Under the pieces are notes generated by a model, which saw only the letters and a list, made by a program, of their open reading frames with translations, ran no database searches and had not been told where the DNA came from. Position numbers and translations under genes: made by a program. Of a stretch of 34,653 nt of DNA, positions 14,984-22,671 are shown piece by piece (position 1 is the first letter of the stretch; every line of letters starts with the position of its first letter). The stretch spans positions 1 to 34,653 of the forward strand of contig CAZYMS010000015.1 in NCBI GenBank assembly GCA_964648985.1. Direction: 5' to 3'. This DNA comes from JAEUSE01 sp964648985. GTDB lineage: Bacteria > Patescibacteriota > Doudnabacteria > UBA920.

Positions 14984-15526
14984 CTATAAAATTGATAATT
15001 GCTCAAGAGCCTTAATATGCTTCCAATGGATTCCTCTAAAAATACTCGCTTTGCCAGCTTCGACCGATGGTGAATTAGAAGCAATTCCTATAACTTTTTT
15101 ATAATCATTTTTTAATACAATTGGAGAACCGCTACAGCCGCCAATTATTGGCCCCGAAATCTGTATTATCTTGGGTCTACTATTAATGTCTAAAACTTCA
15201 CTACCGATAACGCCCTCAGCATATGATGGTGAATGTTTTTCGTTGAGTAATTGACCCCCGAGAGGGAATCCGGCATACGCAATCGGATCACCAACTTTTA
15301 AAGTATTGTCGTAAATATCCAGACCCTCATTTATTTCTTGCTGAAGAATAGCTGTATCTTGTTCATTATTTGCCTCTACGATTAGCACAAACCAAAAACC
15401 AGTTCCGTACACCCTCAGACTAGCCTGGTCAAATCCTTTTGTCTGAGGATTAAAGTTGGGCTTAACTATCCCCACTGTTCTAACTGCTGATAAAAGATTC
15501 TTATTGTCGTTTATTCGGTCTTGCAT
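14984..15526 (-). CDS. Trypsin-like (S1C-type) protein lacking the His segment
   Basis: A 180-residue protein. 'VGIVKPNFNPQTKGFDQASL' and 'VYGTGFW' resemble the first strands of a bacterial trypsin-like domain. The active-site Ser is present (Ser132 in 'GGCSGSPIV'), and Asp57 in 'EQDTAIL' fits the Asp position. Between 'GTGFW' and 'DTAIL' only about 12 residues remain, where the family normally has a longer stretch with the catalytic His. This looks like an in-frame internal deletion, so proteolysis is probably lost unless another His serves. It lies between hsdS and hsdR with gaps of 8 and 2 bp. Peptide binding or a structural role remains possible. Confidence 0.7.
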   Translation of the reverse strand: MQDRINDNKNLLSAVRTVGIVKPNFNPQTKGFDQASLRVYGTGFWFVLIVEANNEQDTAILQQEINEGLDIYDNTLKVGDPIAYAGFPLGGQLLNEKHSPSYAEGVIGSEVLDINSRPKIIQISGPIIGGCSGSPIVLKNDYKKVIGIASNSPSVEAGKASIFRGIHWKHIKALEQLSIL

Positions 15527-15534
15527 ATAACTAA

Positions 15535-16788
15535 TTAAATTTTAATCTTCCCTGTCACCACATTTGAAATTAACGAAGATTTAAACTCTTTTAATACTCC
15601 AATAGTAGATTCGACTTTATTTACGGCGATATCAAATAAGCACATCTTCTTACTTAACACATCCACAATTTCTTTTTGTCTTATTACAGTTGGTAATGAG
15701 AACTCATAATTCTGCACAAAACTACTCGTAACTCGTTTCTGTCCAGCAGTTCCGCGCATTTCGACTTCTCCAGATTTTCTAAATTTGTCTGAATAGACTA
15801 CATAGTAAAGATATTCCGCCAGAAGAGAGTCCTTAGGCCGCAGAACCATAAATTCAGTTGTGCCAAACCCAAATCCATTTTTTAAGCCCTTCATTACACC
15901 AGCTTTCCCATTTTCATAACATGGGGTTATTTTTGCCAACACGACATCCCCATCTCTAAAATAGGTAAAGCCATCTTTTACATCTTTGTATTTTCTCTCT
16001 TGCAAAGTAAGTCGTCCGCTTTCTGAAATTGCCTCCATTGGCACAAAAGAAACCACATCCTCAAGACCAGTAGTAGCAACCACTTTTTTTGTAGGATTTA
16101 CAAATACATGATTTTTTATTTTCGAAACTTCACCTTTAGCTTCTAAAATCGTATGGTTAATAACCGCCGTGCGCCTCTCTTGCAAAAGTTGAATTAGCTT
16201 TTGCTTTTTCTCAGTAATTTGATCAATATAAGAAGTCTTTTCATCAAGATACTTTGCAATTCTAATTTGCTCAGCAAGTTCAGGAGTGGGTACCTTCAAT
16301 TTTCTAAAACGATCGTAATTTAAATCCCATTGATCATTACGGACCCCGCCAGAATATCTTTCGTACTGCTTAATATAAACGTCTGATCTTAGTAGATAAT
16401 GTAGGAATCTTGAGTTGTTTTCTGAAAGTGGTCTACAAATAAAATATGCGGGACTTACTATCCCCCTATAATCAGATATCGCAATAGAGCCTTGCCATGC
16501 TTTCATTTTATTTATAGCCAGATCTCCAATTTCTACCAACTGATACGTAGATAAGTCCTCTGACGCTTTATTGTGATTGTCGTCTCTGGATGATTTTACA
16601 ATTACTCCAAGATCGCGATAAACGGATAGCAACGGTTCATTCTCAAACCCTAGACGTTTGACTTTAGTAAATAAACGTTGCAAATTACTCAACCCCCAGT
16701 TTTTCGGGACTTCCCCCAACCACTCAACACCTGAATTTTTGTATTCAAGATATTTCTCATATTTCTTTGTAAGTTTGAGCATTTGCAT
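15535..16788 (-). CDS. hsdS: Type I restriction-modification specificity subunit
   Basis: A 417-residue HsdS. N-terminal target recognition domain begins 'NSGVEWLGEVPKNW'; the central conserved helix is 'LAEQIRIAKYLDEKTSYIDQ' followed by 'LIQLLQERRTAVINHTI'; the second recognition domain runs about 205-345 and ends with a matching helix ('RQKEIVDVLSKK'). The two recognition domains set the bipartite DNA target, which cannot be read from sequence. An in-frame extension to 16845 overlaps the upstream gene; ATG 16788 is preferred because it starts one base after that stop and the family N-terminus follows. Confidence 0.95.
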   Translation of the reverse strand: MQMLKLTKKYEKYLEYKNSGVEWLGEVPKNWGLSNLQRLFTKVKRLGFENEPLLSVYRDLGVIVKSSRDDNHNKASEDLSTYQLVEIGDLAINKMKAWQGSIAISDYRGIVSPAYFICRPLSENNSRFLHYLLRSDVYIKQYERYSGGVRNDQWDLNYDRFRKLKVPTPELAEQIRIAKYLDEKTSYIDQITEKKQKLIQLLQERRTAVINHTILEAKGEVSKIKNHVFVNPTKKVVATTGLEDVVSFVPMEAISESGRLTLQERKYKDVKDGFTYFRDGDVVLAKITPCYENGKAGVMKGLKNGFGFGTTEFMVLRPKDSLLAEYLYYVVYSDKFRKSGEVEMRGTAGQKRVTSSFVQNYEFSLPTVIRQKEIVDVLSKKMCLFDIAVNKVESTIGVLKEFKSSLISNVVTGKIKI

Positions 16789-16789
16789 A

Positions 16790-17212
16790 TTATTTATTCC
16801 AACCAAACATAAAAACCAAAAAAGCAACCACGAGTCCGCAACCAAGCGTGACGATAGAGATACCCCACCACGTGGTATGCCATCCTAAATTCGGTAAATC
16901 TTCTCCTTGGATTATTTTTCCTTTATTGCTTGTGTAATCTCCACGAACATTCACACCAACTACTGCATTTTTATCCGTTTTTATTACTCCATCCTGTAGC
17001 ATGTCGCCATCAACTTCAAAGAACACTCCTTTTATATTTCCAGGGGTTGATTCAGGAGTTGATTTAACACTTACGGTACCTTTGCCACTGTAGTCATCAG
17101 TAACAATCTTTGCGTATGTGTCCGAAGATACTACGCCATCAATTTTAAATTTCTTGGCGTATATCTCAACCCCATTTGTGGGTCCTTTTTTGCTTTGTTG
17201 ATCTGAATCCAT
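16790..17212 (-). CDS. Small C-terminally anchored membrane protein inside the hsd operon, unknown function
   Basis: A 140-residue protein with no signal peptide. Residues 1-110 are polar and beta-rich, with repeated K/V-T/S alternation ('KFKIDGVVSSDTYAKIV', 'GTVSVKSTPES', 'GVFFEVDGDM'). A single membrane segment (about 113-137, 'WWGISIVTLGCGLVVAFLVF') is followed by GWNK, so it would be tail-anchored with the domain in the cytoplasm. I do not recognise a family. It lies between hsdM and hsdS with gaps of 4 and 1 bp, so it is translated with the methylase and specificity genes. It may tether the complex to the membrane, or be an effector, but this is inference. Confidence 0.7.
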   Translation of the reverse strand: MDSDQQSKKGPTNGVEIYAKKFKIDGVVSSDTYAKIVTDDYSGKGTVSVKSTPESTPGNIKGVFFEVDGDMLQDGVIKTDKNAVVGVNVRGDYTSNKGKIIQGEDLPNLGWHTTWWGISIVTLGCGLVVAFLVFMFGWNK

Positions 17213-17216
17213 ATTT

Positions 17217-18974
17217 TTATAGCTGCTTTAGGAGAGTAAGTAATTCGTTCTCGACCTTTTCAATGTCAGCCTCTATTGTTTCAAGGCTGCGCGGAGCTTC
17301 GTATTTGTAAAAATACCTTGTAAACGGAATTTCGTAACCAACCACGCCGACTTTGTCGTCTTTGTGGTCGCGGACCGACTCGTTTATCCACGCGTCCGAC
17401 ACGTATGGCTTTACTTCTTTTTCAAAATATTCGTTTACGCCCATATCATATGGGACATTTTCATAGTCGCGGAGTGACTTATCTATTTCTACTTCGCCTT
17501 TCTTGTTTTTTACAATGTTGCCATTTTCATCTTTTAACGGTCGCTCAACTTGAATTTGTCTGTAAGCAAAGTCGGTGGTTTTAAAAATCTTGGAGTGCTC
17601 ATTCTCCTCAAATGCTTCATATAGGGCAAGCAGTTTCTTTTTTGACTCGTCGTCTATTTCATGACGCTTGCTACCAAGGCTCTTGCGAGTCTTTTTAAAG
17701 AACATGCGGCCGTCTATGAGCTGCACCTTGCCTTTTCGTTCCTTTGACTTTCTGTTTGTTACAAACCACAGGTACGTATTTATACCGGTGTTGTAAAAAA
17801 GCTGGTCAGGCAGAGCGACTATGGCTTCTAGTAAGTCTTTTTCCAAAATCCAACGACGAATTTCACTTTCGCCGCTTCCAGCGTCCCCCGTAAACAAAGG
17901 AGAGCCGTTGTGAACTATGGCAATGCGCGAACCACCATCTGTTTCTGGCTTCATTTTGGAAATAAGGTGCTGCAGGAACAAAAGCTGACCGTCGGAAATG
18001 CGCGGCGTACCCGCGCCAAACCGGCCGGCGTACCCCCGGGAGGCTTCGCGCTCTACAGCGTCTTTGTCTTTTTTCCAATCAACTCCGTATGGTGGGTTGC
18101 TAAGTCCATAGTCAAACACTTCGGCAAAAAACTGGTCGTTCGCCAGCGTACTTGCTTTTGAATGATCTTTTTCGCCGCCGCGAATAAGGTCAGGATTGTC
18201 GCCCTTAATTAGCATATCGGACTTAGCCATGGCATACGTTACCGAGTTCAGTTCCTGGCCGTAGAGAAAAATATCCGCTTCTTTGTTTATCTTTTCTAGA
18301 ATATAGTCCTTAGCAACAGAAAGCATGCCTCCGGTACCACAAGCAGGATCATAAATTTTTTTTATAACATGCGGTTTTTTGAGATCTTTTTTGTCGGGTG
18401 AAAACAACATTTCCGCCATAAGCCCAATTACGTCCCGTGGCGTGTAGTGTTCTCCGGCGGTCTCGTTGGACATTTCAGAAAACTTGCGTAACAATTCTTC
18501 GAAAATATGGCCCATTTCATAGTTGTCTACTGTTCTGGGATGCAAGTCTACCTTGTTAAGTTCTTGAATAACCAAGAACAAAATATTACCACCTTCAAGG
18601 CGTTCAAGTTGTTTACTAAAGTCAAACTTTTCGAATATATCCTGAATATTTTTGCTGTAGCCGTTTATGTACTGCTTAAAGTTTTTCGCCAGGTGCTTTG
18701 GTTCACCCAAAATGGTTTTAAAATCGTAATCGGAAATGTTATAAAAAGCCGCACCCGATGTCCTTTTTAAAATTGGGTCAAGGTCATTTACTTTACCCTT
18801 ATACTCGTTGTATTTTTCAAGCACCGCGGACTTGGAGTCAGCAAGAATGGAGTCGAGACGCTTTAAGACCACCAAGGGCAATATAACGTCTTGGTACTCG
18901 TGCTGTTTCCAGCCACCGCGTAGAATGTCCGCAATGCTCCATATCATTGCTGTTTTTTGGTTAAAATTTTCCAT
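17217..18974 (-). CDS. hsdM: Type I DNA adenine methyltransferase (M subunit)
   Basis: A 585-residue HsdM. The N-terminal helical domain is followed by the methylase core: 'AGEHYTPRDVIGLMAEML' (about 173-190), SAM motif 'YDPACGTGGML' (208-218) and catalytic 'LSNPPYG' (NPPY at 293-296), with adenine N6 as the expected target. The C-terminal region ends in a coiled-coil-like helix ('SLETIEADIEKVENELL') that binds HsdS. It follows fic by 4 bp and precedes the small membrane gene by 4 bp. The length is normal and all motifs are intact. Confidence 0.97.
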   Translation of the reverse strand: MENFNQKTAMIWSIADILRGGWKQHEYQDVILPLVVLKRLDSILADSKSAVLEKYNEYKGKVNDLDPILKRTSGAAFYNISDYDFKTILGEPKHLAKNFKQYINGYSKNIQDIFEKFDFSKQLERLEGGNILFLVIQELNKVDLHPRTVDNYEMGHIFEELLRKFSEMSNETAGEHYTPRDVIGLMAEMLFSPDKKDLKKPHVIKKIYDPACGTGGMLSVAKDYILEKINKEADIFLYGQELNSVTYAMAKSDMLIKGDNPDLIRGGEKDHSKASTLANDQFFAEVFDYGLSNPPYGVDWKKDKDAVEREASRGYAGRFGAGTPRISDGQLLFLQHLISKMKPETDGGSRIAIVHNGSPLFTGDAGSGESEIRRWILEKDLLEAIVALPDQLFYNTGINTYLWFVTNRKSKERKGKVQLIDGRMFFKKTRKSLGSKRHEIDDESKKKLLALYEAFEENEHSKIFKTTDFAYRQIQVERPLKDENGNIVKNKKGEVEIDKSLRDYENVPYDMGVNEYFEKEVKPYVSDAWINESVRDHKDDKVGVVGYEIPFTRYFYKYEAPRSLETIEADIEKVENELLTLLKQL

Positions 18975-18978
18975 GGTT

Positions 18979-20115
18979 TTAGCTGTTAAAAAGGTTAATG
19001 TAAGCGGTTAGATAGAAAATTCTATCTTTTTTCAATCCTGTTTTTTCGGAAAAGAGACCAAGTTTTTGAAAGTCCATTGCTATAGCCGAAGCGGTGGGGA
19101 ATGTTACAGCCAACATTGACTCTATATCTCGAATGGTAACAATAGGACGCGAGAACAAGAGACGTAAAAGCTGCTTTCCCATCTTTTGGCGTTTAACACC
19201 CATACCCTTCTCTATAGTAGTTTCGTACTGCTTACGAAGGTCAATAATCTTTTCCAGCGTCTCCCGAGAATTCTTGGCTGTTTCGAGAACTCCTGTCAAG
19301 AAAAAGCGTAGCCAATGTTCCATATCACTTGATTCGCGTACCCGCGAAAGACCATCGTAATATTGTGGCCTGTGCTTTTCAAAAAAATCCGAAATATAGA
19401 GCGTCGGCTTTTGGAGAATACCAAGGCTCACTAAATGGAGAGTAATGAGCAGCCTGCCAATGCGGCCATTCCCATCGAGAAACGGGTGGATGGTTTCAAA
19501 TTGGTAATGTGAAATGGCAATTTTAATTAGGTCTGGAATACCTGCGGCTTTATCGTGCCAAAACTTTTCTAGGTCACTCAAAAGTTCACCAACTACTTCG
19601 TGGCTTGGTGGTATAAACACTGCATCTTTCAATGTGGCACCACCTATCCAGTTTTGACTCCGACGAAACTCCCCTGGCAGCTTGGTGTACCCCCGTACGC
19701 TAGAAAGTAACACTTTATGCGTGTCACGCACCAATCTCATTGAAAGTGGCAAGGTCTCCAGCTGATCAATTGAGTAATTGATTGCCTTTACATAGTTTTG
19801 CACCTCATCCCAATCATTTCTTTTTTCTGAATTGATTTCTAGTTCGGGCAGTAAAGCTTCATCCAGGTTTGTCTGAGTGCCTTCAATCTTGCTGGAAGTG
19901 GTAGCCTCTTTAGCGATATGCATTTTGATAAAAAAGTCCACGTCTGGAATGAGTTTGGAAAACGCATTAAGCTCGCCTAAATACCGCATAGCATCTGCAA
20001 GCAGTATGTCTATACGCCTATCTGACCAGCTAAACTGCTTATTAATTGGACTAGGCTGAAAGTATTTATACCCGTCTGCTTGGCGATACGAGCCAGCTTT
20101 AAAGTTATTAAGCAT
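18979..20115 (-). CDS. Fic-family AMP-transferase with N-terminal inhibitory motif and C-terminal winged helix
   Basis: A 378-residue Fic protein. The inhibitory helix motif SxxxE(G/N) is at Ser74-Gly79 ('SSKIEGT'), upstream of the core (class II arrangement). The active site is 'IHPFLDGNGRIGR' (His210, Arg218), a complete HPFx(D/E)GNGR. A winged helix-turn-helix-like region fills the C-terminus (about 300-378). Such proteins transfer AMP or other nucleotide groups to a target and can also autoregulate. It is the first gene of the hsd operon, so it could modify a type I subunit, regulate the locus, or act as a host-arrest factor. No partner antitoxin gene is seen; self-inhibition may suffice. 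Confidence 0.92.
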   Translation of the reverse strand: MLNNFKAGSYRQADGYKYFQPSPINKQFSWSDRRIDILLADAMRYLGELNAFSKLIPDVDFFIKMHIAKEATTSSKIEGTQTNLDEALLPELEINSEKRNDWDEVQNYVKAINYSIDQLETLPLSMRLVRDTHKVLLSSVRGYTKLPGEFRRSQNWIGGATLKDAVFIPPSHEVVGELLSDLEKFWHDKAAGIPDLIKIAISHYQFETIHPFLDGNGRIGRLLITLHLVSLGILQKPTLYISDFFEKHRPQYYDGLSRVRESSDMEHWLRFFLTGVLETAKNSRETLEKIIDLRKQYETTIEKGMGVKRQKMGKQLLRLLFSRPIVTIRDIESMLAVTFPTASAIAMDFQKLGLFSEKTGLKKDRIFYLTAYINLFNS

Positions 20116-20121
20116 AACTTG

Positions 20122-20150
20122 ATAATATACCTTAAATATACAAAAGTCAA
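20122..20150 (-). promoter_or_regulatory. Promoter of the fic-hsd operon
   Basis: On the minus strand -35 TTGACT (20145-20150), 17-bp spacer, -10 TATTAT (20122-20127). The -10 box ends 6 bp from ATG 20115, so the start site would fall at or by the start codon and the fic message would be leaderless. The flanking 20130-20200 is very A+T-rich and could hold an operator for the Fic winged helix, but I see no clear one. Confidence 0.75.
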
Positions 20151-20252
20151 ATTAAATATTAACGATTCAAAATTTAATTTAAATGTTATATATTTAAAGT
20201 AAATGCTGTGTAAAAACACTATTTATTAAGTAATTCCGTAGTTGTGGCGAAC

Positions 20253-20276
20253 AAAAAGAGCCCGGGCGGGCTCTTT
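20253..20276 (-). terminator. Intrinsic terminator after the 20283 gene
   Basis: Minus-strand stem AAAGAGCCC, loop GCCC, GGGCTCTTT, then a five-T tract. It lies 6 bp after the stop at 20283 and insulates the hsd promoter from upstream transcription. Confidence 0.9.
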
Positions 20277-20282
20277 GGGAGG

Positions 20283-21092
20283 TTACTTAGCCAGTTGTTT
20301 CAGTTCTAGTGTTTTTACTATGTCGGTCATTTCGGTGAGTGCTGTGATGAGCTCGGGACTGTTTTGAGGCGGGAGGGAATTTACAGTTTTAGAGTTATAG
20401 CCCATGGTTATGACCCAACCTGGAAGGCTACCTTGAGAATTGTAATTTATATAACCATTTTTTACATCCGTAACGTAAGAGAAGTACCACACTGCTGCAC
20501 TACCACTTGGCACTGCACAGTATTCTACTTTTTTATCTGTACCGCTCACATACCAGTCATGGCGAGTCCAACCAACTTTTACGGGGCTGGTTTTTTCTGT
20601 GCCACAGGGAGGGCTTGGTTGTTCTATAACTACCGCGTCTGCACTTGGAGCGCCCATAGCTATTTCGGCAAAACGACCGCCATCTACTCCGCTTGCCTGA
20701 CTCGCTTGTGGGTGTATATACAAAATGTATTTACCCTTTGTTATATTTACTGCACCAGTCTTTGTAGTCTTTGGTTCGCCAACTTTAACTGTTTTACCGG
20801 TAAGCTGGTCATAGCGCTGGTCTTGGAGTGTTTGTATGGCTTCGGTAAGCGTCCACCCTTCCGGAACAGTAACTTGCATGTACGCATTTTTAAATACTGT
20901 ACCTACCACTGGTGCAACTGGGGTAATAACTGGCGGCTCTGCTACTGGAGTCGGAGCAGGTGCGGGTGTTACAGTGCCGGTGTTCGTAACTGGAGCCTGA
21001 GCAATATTGTTCTGAGTCAGCCAAAAACCAACAAGAGACCCTACGGCAAGCACTACCACCACAAACCCACCGAGCACAACTTTTATATTCAT
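20283..21092 (-). CDS. Membrane-anchored extracytoplasmic protein, unknown function
   Basis: A 269-residue protein. Residues 5-25 form a signal anchor, then a Pro/Thr-rich linker (about 32-65, 'PAPAPTPVAEPPVITP'), then a beta-rich domain containing 'YMQVTVPEGWTLTEAI' and two Cys (about 163 and 192) that could pair outside the cell. I do not recognise a named family; the layout is that of surface-tethered CPR proteins. It ends at a strong terminator. The long reading frame opposite it (20364-21107) is rejected as a shadow. Confidence 0.7.
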   Translation of the reverse strand: MNIKVVLGGFVVVVLAVGSLVGFWLTQNNIAQAPVTNTGTVTPAPAPTPVAEPPVITPVAPVVGTVFKNAYMQVTVPEGWTLTEAIQTLQDQRYDQLTGKTVKVGEPKTTKTGAVNITKGKYILYIHPQASQASGVDGGRFAEIAMGAPSADAVVIEQPSPPCGTEKTSPVKVGWTRHDWYVSGTDKKVEYCAVPSGSAAVWYFSYVTDVKNGYINYNSQGSLPGWVITMGYNSKTVNSLPPQNSPELITALTEMTDIVKTLELKQLAK

Positions 21093-21156
21093 AGAATATG
21101 TTATTAGAAATGTTTTCTCTATATATAATAGTACTAATTAGGCTTTAACGCGATAG

Positions 21157-22548
21157 TTAAAACGTGAAGCGAAAACTGGGGTTTTCCATAGTGGCCCAAC
21201 TGTCCCCCACACTTCCACCAACATCTTGTTTCTTTTCTCCTACTGAATACAGCAGCTTCTCTTTTGCGTTATAACGCAGCGGCTGCCTATTGTACGGGTC
21301 CACCGGCAAAGACGACATGTAGTCCGGTACTATTTTGTCTAAACTAGCCGGCACCACTCCATGGTCTACTTTATAGAGCAGCAGTCCTAGCTGGGCTTTG
21401 GCAACATTAAGCGCCAAGTCGTTTTGACACTGCTTAGCTATAACACTTCCAAGCGAAAGACCTGTTGCAGAAAACAGTAGCTTACCAACAGCATTCTCTG
21501 TAAACGCAAGCTTCCACCCCACAGTGCGCTGCTTCTCCAGCTCCGGCTCACTACCCACCACACACTGCCCCCCTATGTAACCTATTTGCCGGGCATATAA
21601 TGCTGTATATAAATCTTTTGTTTGGTTGGGTTTATAGTAATAGCCGTGTTTAGCGTACTTTGCCACTGGTTGAGTAAGAGCACCTTCGCGAGCCATAGCG
21701 TCCACCTGTTCCTGGAGTTTTTCGTTTATAGACTGGTCTATGGAATTCAATATATGTGTATATTCAAAACGAAGTGCGTCTTTATAGCCTTCTGTTACGT
21801 TGCTTGCTTCATCTACTTTCTTTAGAACATTCAGCAGTGCGCCCTTACCCGGGCTGCTTATGTGCAAAATTTGCAATATGGTTTCCGAGCCAAGCCGCTG
21901 GGTTGCTATGCCGGCTAGATTGCCTATAAGACTATTGTGACCAACAATGAGATGGTGTCCAAACGTGGTGAGCTTTGCCGCCTCTGCCAACGCTTCATTT
22001 GCCTTGCCTTGGCGCGCAAGTGATAGCGCTTTTATGGCCTGTAGTCGCGTAAGTCTTCTCAGTGCGTTAAACGGATACAACTCCATGTCTGTTTTTAAGT
22101 TTGCGGGATCAGCGTATGCGGGAAACTGAAAATAATTTTCACTTGCAGCCTCGGAGAACGCCGCCAGTGGCTGTGCGTTTCTTTGCAATACAGAATCCAC
22201 TAAACTTTGGTTCCAAGCAACAGGCTTTTCGTAGTTTGTATAGTCAATATCAAAATTCTTGTTCGACTCGGGAAGATATATAGACTCATCGGTAATTTTT
22301 GCAACGTGTATGTACCCATTATCCCTGTCCGGTACAGTAACCTTGCGGAGCAATAATTCAGAATTTTCTATTTTCTGTTCATCACCCGAAAAAAACAAAG
22401 AGAGCATGCGTGGAAGAGCGTACCAAAAAGCCGTACACACTACAGCAATAATGAGAATAATGAGCACAACAGGCTTCCATCTACTCTTTTTTGGGTAGAT
22501 AAGTGCAGACGGAACAGAGGGTATTGGTGTTATGTCGCGCAGCTCCAT
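21157..22548 (-). CDS. Membrane-anchored protein with pseudopilin-like C-terminal motif, unknown function
   Basis: A 463-residue protein. ATG 22548 is preferred because AAAGGAG precedes it by 9 bp; the frame extends further upstream, but that part overlaps a terminator and promoter. One membrane segment at residues 25-48 is followed by a large, mostly helical extracytoplasmic region. Residues about 395-460 contain 'YKVDHGVVPASLDKIVPDYM' and 'LPVDPYNRQPLRYNAKEK', close to a pattern I know from Planctomycetes proteins and type II pseudopilins (HG.P.SLD.LVP.YL...P.DP). Function is unknown; a surface assembly role is a guess. Confidence 0.7.
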   Translation of the reverse strand: MELRDITPIPSVPSALIYPKKSRWKPVVLIILIIAVVCTAFWYALPRMLSLFFSGDEQKIENSELLLRKVTVPDRDNGYIHVAKITDESIYLPESNKNFDIDYTNYEKPVAWNQSLVDSVLQRNAQPLAAFSEAASENYFQFPAYADPANLKTDMELYPFNALRRLTRLQAIKALSLARQGKANEALAEAAKLTTFGHHLIVGHNSLIGNLAGIATQRLGSETILQILHISSPGKGALLNVLKKVDEASNVTEGYKDALRFEYTHILNSIDQSINEKLQEQVDAMAREGALTQPVAKYAKHGYYYKPNQTKDLYTALYARQIGYIGGQCVVGSEPELEKQRTVGWKLAFTENAVGKLLFSATGLSLGSVIAKQCQNDLALNVAKAQLGLLLYKVDHGVVPASLDKIVPDYMSSLPVDPYNRQPLRYNAKEKLLYSVGEKKQDVGGSVGDSWATMENPSFRFTF

Positions 22549-22593
22549 AGAATTGTTCTCCTTTGTTTCAAAATACTCACACTGTACTCTTTC

Positions 22594-22621
22594 ACTATAC
22601 TCTTTTTTTATGACAGAACAA
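22594..22621 (-). promoter_or_regulatory. Promoter of the 22548 gene
   Basis: Minus strand -35 TTGTTC (22616-22621), 16-bp spacer, -10 TATAGT (22594-22599), giving a leader of roughly 40 nt that contains AAAGGAG. The -35 box lies in the T-rich tail of the upstream terminator. Confidence 0.5.
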
Positions 22622-22649
22622 AAAACTATGCGTTCGCTCCGCATAGTTT
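22620..22649 (-). terminator. Intrinsic terminator after the membrane-anchored Pif1-like helicase gene
   Basis: Stem AAACTATGCG (minus strand), 7-nt loop, CGCATAGTTT, followed by a T run. It lies 22 bp after the stop at 22672. Confidence 0.85.
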
Positions 22650-22671
22650 GCTGTTTTTTCTTTTCCTTGAT

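Noticed and set aside
16789..16845. N-terminal extension of HsdS
   Set aside because: It overlaps the membrane protein gene and is not HsdS-like; ATG 16788 follows that gene's stop by one base.
20364..21107. 247-codon plus-strand reading frame
   Set aside because: It lies opposite the 20283-21092 gene, which has a signal anchor, linker and terminator. The frame's protein is rich in Cys, Trp, Tyr and His without any domain pattern, typical of a shadow.
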